A stretch of DNA of 64,000 nucleotides from positions 62,001-126,000 of the forward strand of contig NZ_FXYY01000002.1 in NCBI RefSeq assembly GCF_900169165.1. The letters run 5' to 3'. The position numbers were made by a program, and so were the translations under genes. Source of the DNA: Brevibacterium linens ATCC 9172. Lineage in GTDB: Bacteria > Actinomycetota > Actinomycetes > Actinomycetales > Brevibacteriaceae. Shown here in pieces: positions 57,654-64,000 of the stretch. Within the stretch, counting starts at the first letter, position 1. Every line of letters starts with the position of its first letter. The notes under the pieces were generated by a model. That model made no database searches. It saw only the letters and a program-made list of their open reading frames with translations, and had not been told where the DNA came from.

Positions 57654-58460
57654 ATGCGTATCGCCAGATTTGTCCATCAGGACGAGCCCAAATATGGAGT
57701 CGTCGAAGGTGAAGTCCCGCCGATCACCGACGGCAGCTGGGACACGTCGGGTCTCGAACTCGCCGTTCTCGACTCCGACCCGTTCTTCTCTCCGGCCCAA
57801 TCGACAGGCGAGAGGCTGAAGATCGACGATGTGCGTCTGGTCAGCCCCATCCTGCCGCGTTCGAAGGTCATCGGCGTCGGCCGCAACTTCGCCGACCATG
57901 CCGCCGAACTCGGCAACGAGGTGCCGGTGTCCCCCCTGACCTTCTTCAAACCCAACACCGCCGTCATCGGCCCCGGCGACCCCATCCGCCTGCCCGCCAT
58001 CAGCGAATACGTGAGCTACGAGGCCGAACTCGCCGTCATCATCGGCCGGGTGGCCAAAGGCGTGAAGGCCGAGAACGCCAACGACTGCGTCCTCGGCTAT
58101 ACCGCCGGAAACGATGTCACCCTGCGCGACATCCAGAAGGCCGACAAACAGTGGTCACGGGCGAAGGGCTTCGACACCTCGTGCCCGCTGGGTCCGTGGA
58201 TCGAAACCGAACTCGACGTCGACGACCTGAACATCCGCTCCTGGGTCGACGGAGACATCAAGCAGGACGGGACCACCGCCGACTTCATCTTCGACATCCC
58301 GACCCTCATCGAGCACCTGTCCGAGACGATCACCCTGCTGCCCGGCGATGTCATCCTCACCGGAACCCCGGCCGGCGTCGGCCAGATCGTGTCCGGCAAC
58401 CGCGTCGACATCGCCATCGACGGGCTCGGCGTCCTGTCGAACCCGGTCATGGACGCCTGA
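57654..58460 (+). CDS. Fumarylacetoacetate hydrolase family protein
   Basis: 268 residues. Metal-dependent C-C hydrolase or decarboxylase; metal ligands Glu123, Glu125 and Asp154 (YEAELAVII and GNDVTLRD). The [10 protein letters not shown] loop near the C-terminus is typical. Actinobacterial members next to gltX are usually annotated only to family, and some act as acylpyruvases or oxaloacetate decarboxylases. Divergent from hrpB and upstream of gltX by 71 bases. Confidence 0.88.
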   Translation: MRIARFVHQDEPKYGVVEGEVPPITDGSWDTSGLELAVLDSDPFFSPAQSTGERLKIDDVRLVSPILPRSKVIGVGRNFADHAAELGNEVPVSPLTFFKPNTAVIGPGDPIRLPAISEYVSYEAELAVIIGRVAKGVKAENANDCVLGYTAGNDVTLRDIQKADKQWSRAKGFDTSCPLGPWIETELDVDDLNIRSWVDGDIKQDGTTADFIFDIPTLIEHLSETITLLPGDVILTGTPAGVGQIVSGNRVDIAIDGLGVLSNPVMDA

Positions 58461-58531
58461 GAGCACCACACCAGCAGCGCCACCGCGCACACCACAGACT
58501 CACACCCGAGAAGATCACGCAAAGGACAATC

Positions 58532-59998
58532 GTGAGCGTCACAGTTCGTTTCTGCCCATCACCCACCGGCACCCCGCACGTCGGCATGGTCCGCACGGCC
58601 CTGTTCAACTGGGCCTACGCCAAGCACACCGGCGGCAAGTTCGTCTTCCGCATCGAAGACACCGACGCGGCACGTGACTCCGAAGAGAGCTTCGGACAGG
58701 TCGTCGAAGCCCTCAAATGGCTGGGCCTGGACTGGGACGAAGGCATCGAGGTCGGCGGCGTCAACGGGCCCTACCGCCAGTCGCAGCGCGGCGAGATCTA
58801 CGCCGACGTCATCGAGAAGCTCAAGGCCGGCGGCCACATCTACGAGTCGTATTCGACGAACGACGAAGTCGAAGCCCGTCACAAGGCAGCAGGCCGTGAC
58901 GCGAAGCTCGGCTACGACGGCTACGACCGCGACCTCACCGACGAGCAGAAGGCCGCTTTCCGCGCCGAGGGCCGCGAACCGGTGTGGCGCGTGCGAATGC
59001 CCGATGAGGACATCACCTTCACCGACCTCGTCCGCGGCGACATCACCTTCAAGGCCGGCACCGTGCCCGACTTCGTCGTCGTCCGCGCGAACGGCCAGCC
59101 GCTGTACACCCTGGTCAACCCCGTCGACGACGCTCTCATGGGCATCACCCATGTGCTCCGCGGCGAGGACATCCTGTCCTCGACCCCGCGTCAGATCGCT
59201 CTCTACGAACACCTCAAGGCCATCGGTATCGCCGAGGCGACCCCGGAGTTCGGCCACCTGCCCTACGTCATGGGTGAGGGCAACAAGAAGCTGTCGAAGC
59301 GCGACCCCGAATCGAACCTGTTCCTCCACCGCGAGAACGGGTTCATCCCCGAGGGACTCATCAACTACCTCGGACTGCTCGGCTGGTCCATCGGACCCGA
59401 CCGCGACATCTTCAGCGTCAAGGAATTCACCGAAGCATTCGACATTCACGATGTCCTGCCCAACCCGGCCCGCTTCGACGTGAAGAAGGCCACCGCCATC
59501 AACGCCGACCACATCCGCCTCCTCGATCCGGATGACTTCCGTGACCGTCTGGTGCCCTACCTCCAGGCCGCCGAGGTGCTCCCGGCATCCCCGACGGAGG
59601 CTCAGCTGGCCATCCTCGACAAGGCGGCTCCGCTCGTGCAGACCCGTATGAAGCTGCTCGGAGAAGCTCCCGACCTGCTCGCGTTCCTCTTCACCTCCGA
59701 TGACGACCTCGTCATGGCCGAAGACGGATTGAAGACGCTCAAGGACACCGCCCCCGAGGTGCTCGCCGCCTCCATCGAGGTCCTCGAAGGGCTCGACGAC
59801 TGGACGACAGCGAAGCTCGAAGAAGTGCTCTCAGCCAAGCTCGTCGACGAGATGGAGATCAAACCGCGCCTGGCCTACGGACCCCTGCGTGTGGCCGTGT
59901 CCGGCCGCAAGGTCTCCCCGCCGCTGTTCGAGTCGATGGAGATCCTCGGCAAGGACTCCTCCATGACACGCCTCAAGGCGCTCGCGGCGCAGCTGTGA
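58532..59998 (+). CDS. gltX: Glutamyl-tRNA synthetase
   Basis: 488 residues, class I synthetase. HIGH-type motif HVGM at residues 16-19 and KLSKR (253-257) in place of KMSKS, both normal GluRS variants. With GatCAB and no GlnRS in the window, it may also load Glu on tRNA-Gln. GTG start after AAAGGA. Overlaps the next gene by four bases; two tRNA genes that it should charge lie 1.5 kb downstream. Confidence 0.96.
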   Translation: MSVTVRFCPSPTGTPHVGMVRTALFNWAYAKHTGGKFVFRIEDTDAARDSEESFGQVVEALKWLGLDWDEGIEVGGVNGPYRQSQRGEIYADVIEKLKAGGHIYESYSTNDEVEARHKAAGRDAKLGYDGYDRDLTDEQKAAFRAEGREPVWRVRMPDEDITFTDLVRGDITFKAGTVPDFVVVRANGQPLYTLVNPVDDALMGITHVLRGEDILSSTPRQIALYEHLKAIGIAEATPEFGHLPYVMGEGNKKLSKRDPESNLFLHRENGFIPEGLINYLGLLGWSIGPDRDIFSVKEFTEAFDIHDVLPNPARFDVKKATAINADHIRLLDPDDFRDRLVPYLQAAEVLPASPTEAQLAILDKAAPLVQTRMKLLGEAPDLLAFLFTSDDDLVMAEDGLKTLKDTAPEVLAASIEVLEGLDDWTTAKLEEVLSAKLVDEMEIKPRLAYGPLRVAVSGRKVSPPLFESMEILGKDSSMTRLKALAAQL

Positions 59999-61329
59999 CC
60001 ATGGTCGAGCAGAAGATCTGGACCCGCGGAGGACTGCACTTCCGTGACGTGACGGTCACCGTGCCCTTCGACCATTTCGGACGGGCGGGGGATGCCGCCT
60101 CGGCGGGGGAGAACGCCGTGCCGGCCGCCTCGGGGACGGTGAACCTGCCGGACACGATGGACGTGTTCGCCCGGATCATCGCCACCGAGGCGGACAGCCG
60201 GAAACCCTACCTCGTGTACCTGCAGGGCGGCCCCGGGGTGGAAGCCCCGCGCCCGGGCATCGCAGGCGGATCCAACGGCTGGGTGAAGCGGGCGCTCGAG
60301 GAGTTTCAGGTCGTCATGCTCGACCAGCGTGGCACCGGACGATCGAATCCGATCGGCTCTGTTGATGGGGCCATCACCGGACTGGAGACGGTGGGGGAGG
60401 ACCCGGCCGCGATCGCCGAGGCGCTGTCGTTCTTCCGCGCCGATTCGATCGTCGAGGATGCGGAGATCCTGCGCGGTCACCTCGGGGCGGACACCTGGTC
60501 CCTGCTGGGGCAGTCCTTCGGCGGTTTCACGACTCTGCGCTATATCTCCGCGCATTCGAGTGCCCTTCACGAGGTGTATTTCACCGGCGGTCTGCCGGCG
60601 ATCGGCCTTGATCCGGCGACCGTCTACGGTCGGACGTGGGAGGGGATGATCCGCAAGTCCGAGCAGCACTACGCAGCGTTCCCCGACGACCGTGAGAAGG
60701 TGCGCAGGCTCGTCGAGCTCGCATCCGTCGGGGATGGGCTCGCCCTGCCCGGGGGTGCGCGGGCGACGCCGGAGCGGATCCGTCTGCTCGGGCACTTCCT
60801 CGGCGCCTCGGATGGTCCGGAGAAGCTGCATTATCTGCTCGACCTCGACTTCTCTTCGGCAGTATTCCGGCATGACCTTGCCGCGTCTCTGCCGTTCTCG
60901 GGGCGCAATCCGCTCTATGCCGTCGTCCACGAATCCTGCTGGGCCGACGGCACGGTGACGAACTGGGCGGCCAGGCGGGCAATGCCCGATCCTGTCCGTG
61001 AGGACCCGACCCTGCTGGCCGGCGAACATGCCGGGCCGGAGTCGCTGCACGAGGATCCGGAGCTTGCTCCCTTCGCCGAGGTGGCCGACATCGTCGCCGC
61101 ACGTCAGTGGCCTCGTCTCTACGATGTCGACGCTCTGCAGGCCGCCTCGGTGCGCGGTGCTGCGGCAGTCTACTTCGAGGATGCCTACGTGCCGGTGGAG
61201 TATTCGCTGGCCACGGCCGAGCACTTGTCCGGAGTGCAGCCGTGGGTGACGAACGAGTACGAACACAACGGTCTGCGCGCCGATGGATACCGAGTCCTCG
61301 ACCGGCTCATCGGCCTCGCCCGCGGGTGA
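59995..61329 (+). CDS. Alpha/beta hydrolase, proline iminopeptidase type (S33)
   Basis: 444 residues. [13 protein letters not shown] oxyanion-hole region, [10 protein letters not shown], and nucleophile Ser174 in GQSFGG; the catalytic His lies near the C-terminus in YEHNGLR. Family S33, releasing N-terminal proline or other residues from peptides. GTG start in a GTGA overlap with the gltX stop, so translation is coupled. No signal peptide. Confidence 0.88.
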   Translation: MTMVEQKIWTRGGLHFRDVTVTVPFDHFGRAGDAASAGENAVPAASGTVNLPDTMDVFARIIATEADSRKPYLVYLQGGPGVEAPRPGIAGGSNGWVKRALEEFQVVMLDQRGTGRSNPIGSVDGAITGLETVGEDPAAIAEALSFFRADSIVEDAEILRGHLGADTWSLLGQSFGGFTTLRYISAHSSALHEVYFTGGLPAIGLDPATVYGRTWEGMIRKSEQHYAAFPDDREKVRRLVELASVGDGLALPGGARATPERIRLLGHFLGASDGPEKLHYLLDLDFSSAVFRHDLAASLPFSGRNPLYAVVHESCWADGTVTNWAARRAMPDPVREDPTLLAGEHAGPESLHEDPELAPFAEVADIVAARQWPRLYDVDALQAASVRGAAAVYFEDAYVPVEYSLATAEHLSGVQPWVTNEYEHNGLRADGYRVLDRLIGLARG

Positions 61330-61453
61330 GGCTCGGGCCCGTCGGGGCAGGCAGACCGAGCCTGCGCGCGCGGGAATTCTGGGCCTGTCGGCAGGCCGGC
61401 CCCGATGCGCGTGGTGTGTTAAGAAGGTCACACCGAAAATGACCCTCTGAGAT

Positions 61454-61483
61454 TTGTCCGGAGGCGGGGTGCTTGTGTAGAGT
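61454..61483 (+). promoter_or_regulatory. Promoter of the tRNA-Gln/tRNA-Glu genes
   Basis: TTGTCC at 61454-61459, an 18-base spacer, then TAGAGT at 61478-61483. The first tRNA begins 50 bases later. Confidence 0.55.
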
Positions 61484-61533
61484 TATATCTCGTTGCTCAG
61501 GGAAATCTCCTCGGGGATGACCTTGAAAAGCAT

Positions 61534-61605
61534 TGGGCTATGGTGTAATTGGCAGCACGAGTGATTCTGGTTCATTTAGTCTAGGTTCAAGTCCTGGTAG
61601 CCCAG
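61534..61605 (+). tRNA. tRNA-Gln (CTG anticodon)
   Basis: 72 bases. Acceptor TGGGCTA pairs with TAGCCCA; anticodon arm AGTGA-loop TTCTGGT-TCATT gives anticodon CTG; T arm CTAGG-TTCAAGT-CCTGG. The CCA end is not encoded. First of two tRNAs under one promoter. Confidence 0.95.
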
Positions 61606-61642
61606 CGGACACAGTCTGGATCAGTCCAGGAGTGTTGTTCTA

Positions 61643-61715
61643 GCCCCCGTCGTCTAGTGGCCTAGGACGCCGCCCTCTCAAGGCGGTAACGGCAGTTCGA
61701 ATCTGCTCGGGGGTA
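61643..61715 (+). tRNA. tRNA-Glu (CTC anticodon)
   Basis: 73 bases. Acceptor GCCCCCG pairs with CGGGGGT with the G1-U72 pair common in tRNA-Glu; anticodon loop CCTCTCA gives CTC; T loop TTCGAAT. CCA not encoded. A terminator follows. Confidence 0.96.
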
Positions 61716-61720
61716 CGGTT

Positions 61721-61751
61721 GAGCCCCGCATCGATTTTCGGTGCGGGGCTC
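61721..61751 (+). terminator. Terminator of the tRNA operon
   Basis: GAGCCCCGCA (61721-61730) pairs exactly with TGCGGGGCTC (61742-61751); an A/T-rich stretch follows. Confidence 0.8.
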
Positions 61752-61800
61752 ACTCTAATTCACAGGCGTTTTCCCGCGCCTGCATTGGGGACAACTGGGA

Positions 61801-61864
61801 ACGGCACTGTCTGAGTCAGAAAGCACCTGTTTCGCACAGTGCTTTCTGACTCAGACAGTGCCGT
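61801..61864. repeat. Long palindrome with 26-bp arms
   Basis: 61801-61826 is the exact reverse complement of 61839-61864, with a 12-base loop. It lies between the tRNA terminator and the 3' end of the DUF4282 gene. No T-run follows on either strand. Its length recalls the palindrome at 8-71 but the sequence is different. Confidence 0.85.
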
Positions 61865-61871
61865 AGTCGCC

Positions 61872-62594
61872 TCAGCGGCTGACTGAATCGGCGATGCGCT
61901 TCGTGTGCTCGGCCGTCTTGATGTTGGAGACGATGAGCTCGAGAACCAGACGGACGCCGATGACCCACAGCGCCGGAATGATCCAGCCGAAGATGATCGA
62001 CAGGATCAGCGGCAGCACACTGAAGCTCGGTCCGCCGGTCATATATGCCGAGGCCGTACCTGCTGCGATTCCCGCGCTGATGCCGGCGATGATGGTCCCG
62101 AGGTAGGACAGGACCGCGACCACGATCGCGATGATGTAGATGAAGCCTGCCCACTTGACTGCGATGAAGTTGTCGAAGCGGATGTCGAACAGCGACTTGA
62201 AGAACCCGGTCTGCTGAGGCGCCGTCTGCGGAGCCTGACCATACGCCGGCTGACCGTGGGCGGGCTGACCGTAGGCCTGCTGCTGTGCCGCGTTCTGCGA
62301 GTAGGCGTCCTGCTGGTAGGGATCCTGCTGATAAGCGCCGGGCTGGGAATAACCGCCCTGCTGGTACTGCTGTCCCTGTGCCTGATAGGCATTGGGGTCG
62401 TAAGTTCCCTGCTGATAGGTGGGCTGGTCGGGCTGGAACTGTGCGTTCTGACCCTGTTGCGCTGCCTGATCGTCCTGGCCTGGCTGGTCGGGCTGGGCGT
62501 TCTCAGGCCGGTCTCCCGCGCCGGGGTTCTGGCCGTCGAGGTTCTGCTCAGACGAGCTGCTGTTCGGGTCGTTCGGGTTCTGCGGTGTCGACAT
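61872..62594 (-). CDS. DUF4282-domain membrane protein with Gln/Tyr/Pro-rich N-terminus
   Basis: 240 residues. The first 125 are highly polar repeats rich in Gln, Tyr, Ala, Pro and Gly (YQQ, YGQP types), likely disordered. Then GFFKSLFDIRFDNFIAVKW, two membrane helices (about 145-175 and 190-220) and a charged end, the shape of the DUF4282 family. ATG 62594 with GAGGG upstream. No known function. Confidence 0.8.
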   Translation of the reverse strand: MSTPQNPNDPNSSSSEQNLDGQNPGAGDRPENAQPDQPGQDDQAAQQGQNAQFQPDQPTYQQGTYDPNAYQAQGQQYQQGGYSQPGAYQQDPYQQDAYSQNAAQQQAYGQPAHGQPAYGQAPQTAPQQTGFFKSLFDIRFDNFIAVKWAGFIYIIAIVVAVLSYLGTIIAGISAGIAAGTASAYMTGGPSFSVLPLILSIIFGWIIPALWVIGVRLVLELIVSNIKTAEHTKRIADSVSR

Positions 62595-62700
62595 GGTGTC
62601 CCTCTCGAGAATGGAACGCACCCAGGGCAGGGCACGCTCGCCTGATATCTGCCTGTCATCGCAACCTATCAGGATGCGCCGATCCGCGGCAGGGTGACTG

Positions 62701-63780
62701 TCATTCTGGGAGGAAAGTCGAAGCGCCGTCGGAGTCGGCAGAAGCACCGTCAGGAGCGGCCGAACCGTTGCCTGAGAGAGGCGAGCCCGAATCGGCAATC
62801 CTGTCGTCGACCCCGGTCAAAGCGATGCTCCACTCGACGGCAAGCTCGTCACCGGGAGCGATGACGTCGAAGTCCTCTCCGGCCTCGCCGGCGGCGAACG
62901 CATTCGGAGGGCACGTCATCGGCTCGATCGCAATCGCCCGACGAGCCAGATCCTCATCAAGGCCGTCGCCAGTGCACACCTGCCAGGTGCGGAAACCGGG
63001 ACCCATCCCGACGACGACCTCGCGCAGATCGGCACCCTTCAGCCGTGCTCGAGACCACCCGTCGTCCCCGCGCCGAGGTGAGCCGTACGCATCATCGAGG
63101 ATCGTTGCCCCGATCAGGCGCAGCGCCCGGAAGTCCTTGCACACCATGCACGCGGAATCATCGGAGACGTGATCGGCCGGAACTGCGGTGCCGTCATCGA
63201 AAGGGCGCACGGCGGTGGGAATGAGCCGCTCATTGGTCTCGAACCACTGCGCAGCGGGAATGACGAGCTGAGCCTCGTCGACAAGGGCACCGTCAACGGG
63301 GTCGGTTGTACCCGATGGGGCTGTGCCCGGGGAGAGCCACGGATGAAATCCGAAACCGAACGGTGCGGGAGCCGACCCCGTGTTCAGGGCACGGGCACGC
63401 ATGCGCAGCTCCGCCTCGGCGAGTTCGACATCCACCCGCAAGCCGAACGCGAACGGATACCCCTCCGTCGGCTCCAGCGAGTATTCGAGACTGACCGTCG
63501 ACTCGGTGCGCTCGACCACGGACCACTCGACATCGGCGACGAGACCATGCAGAGCAGTATCCCGCTCGGGCTCGGTGATCGGCAGCCGGTGGCTGTCGCC
63601 GGCGAAGTCGAAACGGCCGGCATCGATCCGATTCGGCCAGGGCGCGAGCACGGCCCCGTCGAAGGCGCTCATCGGCACCACGACCGGCCGATCGCCGACG
63701 CAGAAGCGAACCAGGCTCGCACCGATGGGGGAGATGACCGCCGCTGACTCGCCACAGGCGAGTTCGATGGTGGCGGTCAT
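62701..63780 (-). CDS. Aldose 1-epimerase family protein
   Basis: 359 residues. Galactose mutarotase-like beta-sandwich: FGFGFHPWLSPG holds a catalytic His and the late IAIEPMTCPPNAF the catalytic Glu. The C-terminal 30 residues are an acidic Ser/Gly-rich tail. ATG 63780 with GGAG upstream; the frame is open to 63846. Divergent from galT, so probably in galactose use and coregulated. Confidence 0.87.
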   Translation of the reverse strand: MTATIELACGESAAVISPIGASLVRFCVGDRPVVVPMSAFDGAVLAPWPNRIDAGRFDFAGDSHRLPITEPERDTALHGLVADVEWSVVERTESTVSLEYSLEPTEGYPFAFGLRVDVELAEAELRMRARALNTGSAPAPFGFGFHPWLSPGTAPSGTTDPVDGALVDEAQLVIPAAQWFETNERLIPTAVRPFDDGTAVPADHVSDDSACMVCKDFRALRLIGATILDDAYGSPRRGDDGWSRARLKGADLREVVVGMGPGFRTWQVCTGDGLDEDLARRAIAIEPMTCPPNAFAAGEAGEDFDVIAPGDELAVEWSIALTGVDDRIADSGSPLSGNGSAAPDGASADSDGASTFLPE

Positions 63781-63867
63781 GGGTCTCCAAAGGGGCTCGA
63801 GTGCGGGGAGATGCGGTTGCAGATATTCTACGCCGACTACGCCCAACCGAACCGCCAGATGTTAGCA

Positions 63868-63886
63868 TTATGATCGAAAATGATAA
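63868..63886. promoter_or_regulatory. Candidate operator over the galT -10
   Basis: TTATGATCGAAAATGATAA is an imperfect palindrome (six of nine pairs) in an AT-rich patch between divergent galactose genes. TATGAT inside it is a likely -10 for galT, so a bound regulator would block transcription. Confidence 0.4.
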
Positions 63887-63901
63887 CTTTTGGGAGGTCT
63901 G

Positions 63902-64000
63902 ATGCCGGCGTCGCATCAAAGGGCGAACCTGTCCGACGGTCGTGAGATCCTGTTCTTCCAGGACCTCGACTCACCTGCACCGACGATCGCCGCTGACCCC
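63902..64000 (+). CDS. galT: Galactose-1-phosphate uridylyltransferase, 5' part
   Basis: The first 33 codons only; the window ends inside the gene. NLSDGREILFFQDLD matches the N-terminus of GalT (family pattern LADGREIIYFD), just before the first zinc-binding region. ATG 63902 follows GGGAGG. The divergent aldose 1-epimerase supports a galactose role. A related HIT-fold transferase is possible until more is seen. Confidence 0.7.
   Translation, partial: MPASHQRANLSDGREILFFQDLDSPAPTIAADP

Overview
The window reads as a stretch of chromosome from a high-GC actinobacterium, most like Brevibacterium or a close relative. This is my impression from codon usage, gene content and promoter style, not a database result. 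Coding density is high on both strands. Many genes start 6-8 bases after a TANNNT-type -10 box, with no room for a ribosome binding site; such leaderless transcripts are a known actinobacterial habit. No CRISPR array, rRNA operon, intact insertion sequence or prophage is visible.

Layout. 1-5.3 kb: a 64-bp perfect palindrome, the gatC-gatA-gatB amidotransferase operon, a hypothetical membrane-associated protein and peptide deformylase. 5.5-7.5 kb: cysK and cysE for cysteine synthesis. 7.6-10.1 kb: a luciferase-like monooxygenase, its partner FMN reductase and a MarR regulator in one operon behind a likely MarR operator. 10.2-13.1 kb: a D-2-hydroxyacid dehydrogenase and ilvD. 13.2-18.9 kb (minus): an oligopeptide-type ABC importer (permease, permease, double ATPase, binding lipoprotein). 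19.0-23.3 kb: a small membrane protein, a second D-2-hydroxyacid dehydrogenase, a 1.2-kb AT-richer islet flanked by 53-bp repeats of that gene's 3' end, and a benzoylformate decarboxylase. 23.3-26.8 kb: aldo/keto reductase, lipoprotein, a likely PTS EIIA gene fragment, apt and an isoaspartate methyltransferase. 26.8-30.5 kb (minus): a heterodimeric ABC exporter.

30.7-42 kb is the branched-chain amino acid and serine block: ilvB behind a complete leader-peptide attenuator, ilvN, ilvC, an Eis-like acetyltransferase, serA, a PAP2 phosphatase with a CitE-like lyase on the other strand, leuB and ilvE. With ilvD at 11-13 kb, the shared valine/isoleucine enzymes and the last leucine steps are nearly all here (ilvA and leuA/leuCD are not). 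42-54 kb: MFS transporter, HNH/DUF222 nuclease, GNAT, prolyl oligopeptidase, a lipoate ligase with permuted domain order, an S51 peptidase, thyX, a maltokinase-cap-like protein, a HIT hydrolase and a zinc alcohol dehydrogenase. 53.7-61.3 kb: a conserved actinobacterial protein, the HrpB helicase, an FAH-family hydrolase, gltX and an alpha/beta hydrolase. 61.5-64 kb: tRNA-Gln and tRNA-Glu, a long hairpin, a DUF4282 protein, aldose 1-epimerase and the start of galT.

The translation genes fit one pathway. GltX, GatCAB and tRNA-Gln/tRNA-Glu are the parts needed to make Gln-tRNA indirectly, and no glutaminyl-tRNA synthetase is seen here. The most unusual structures are the repeat-flanked islet, gene 3' ends whose stop codon is duplicated just downstream, the permuted lipoate ligase, and the dispersed long palindromes.
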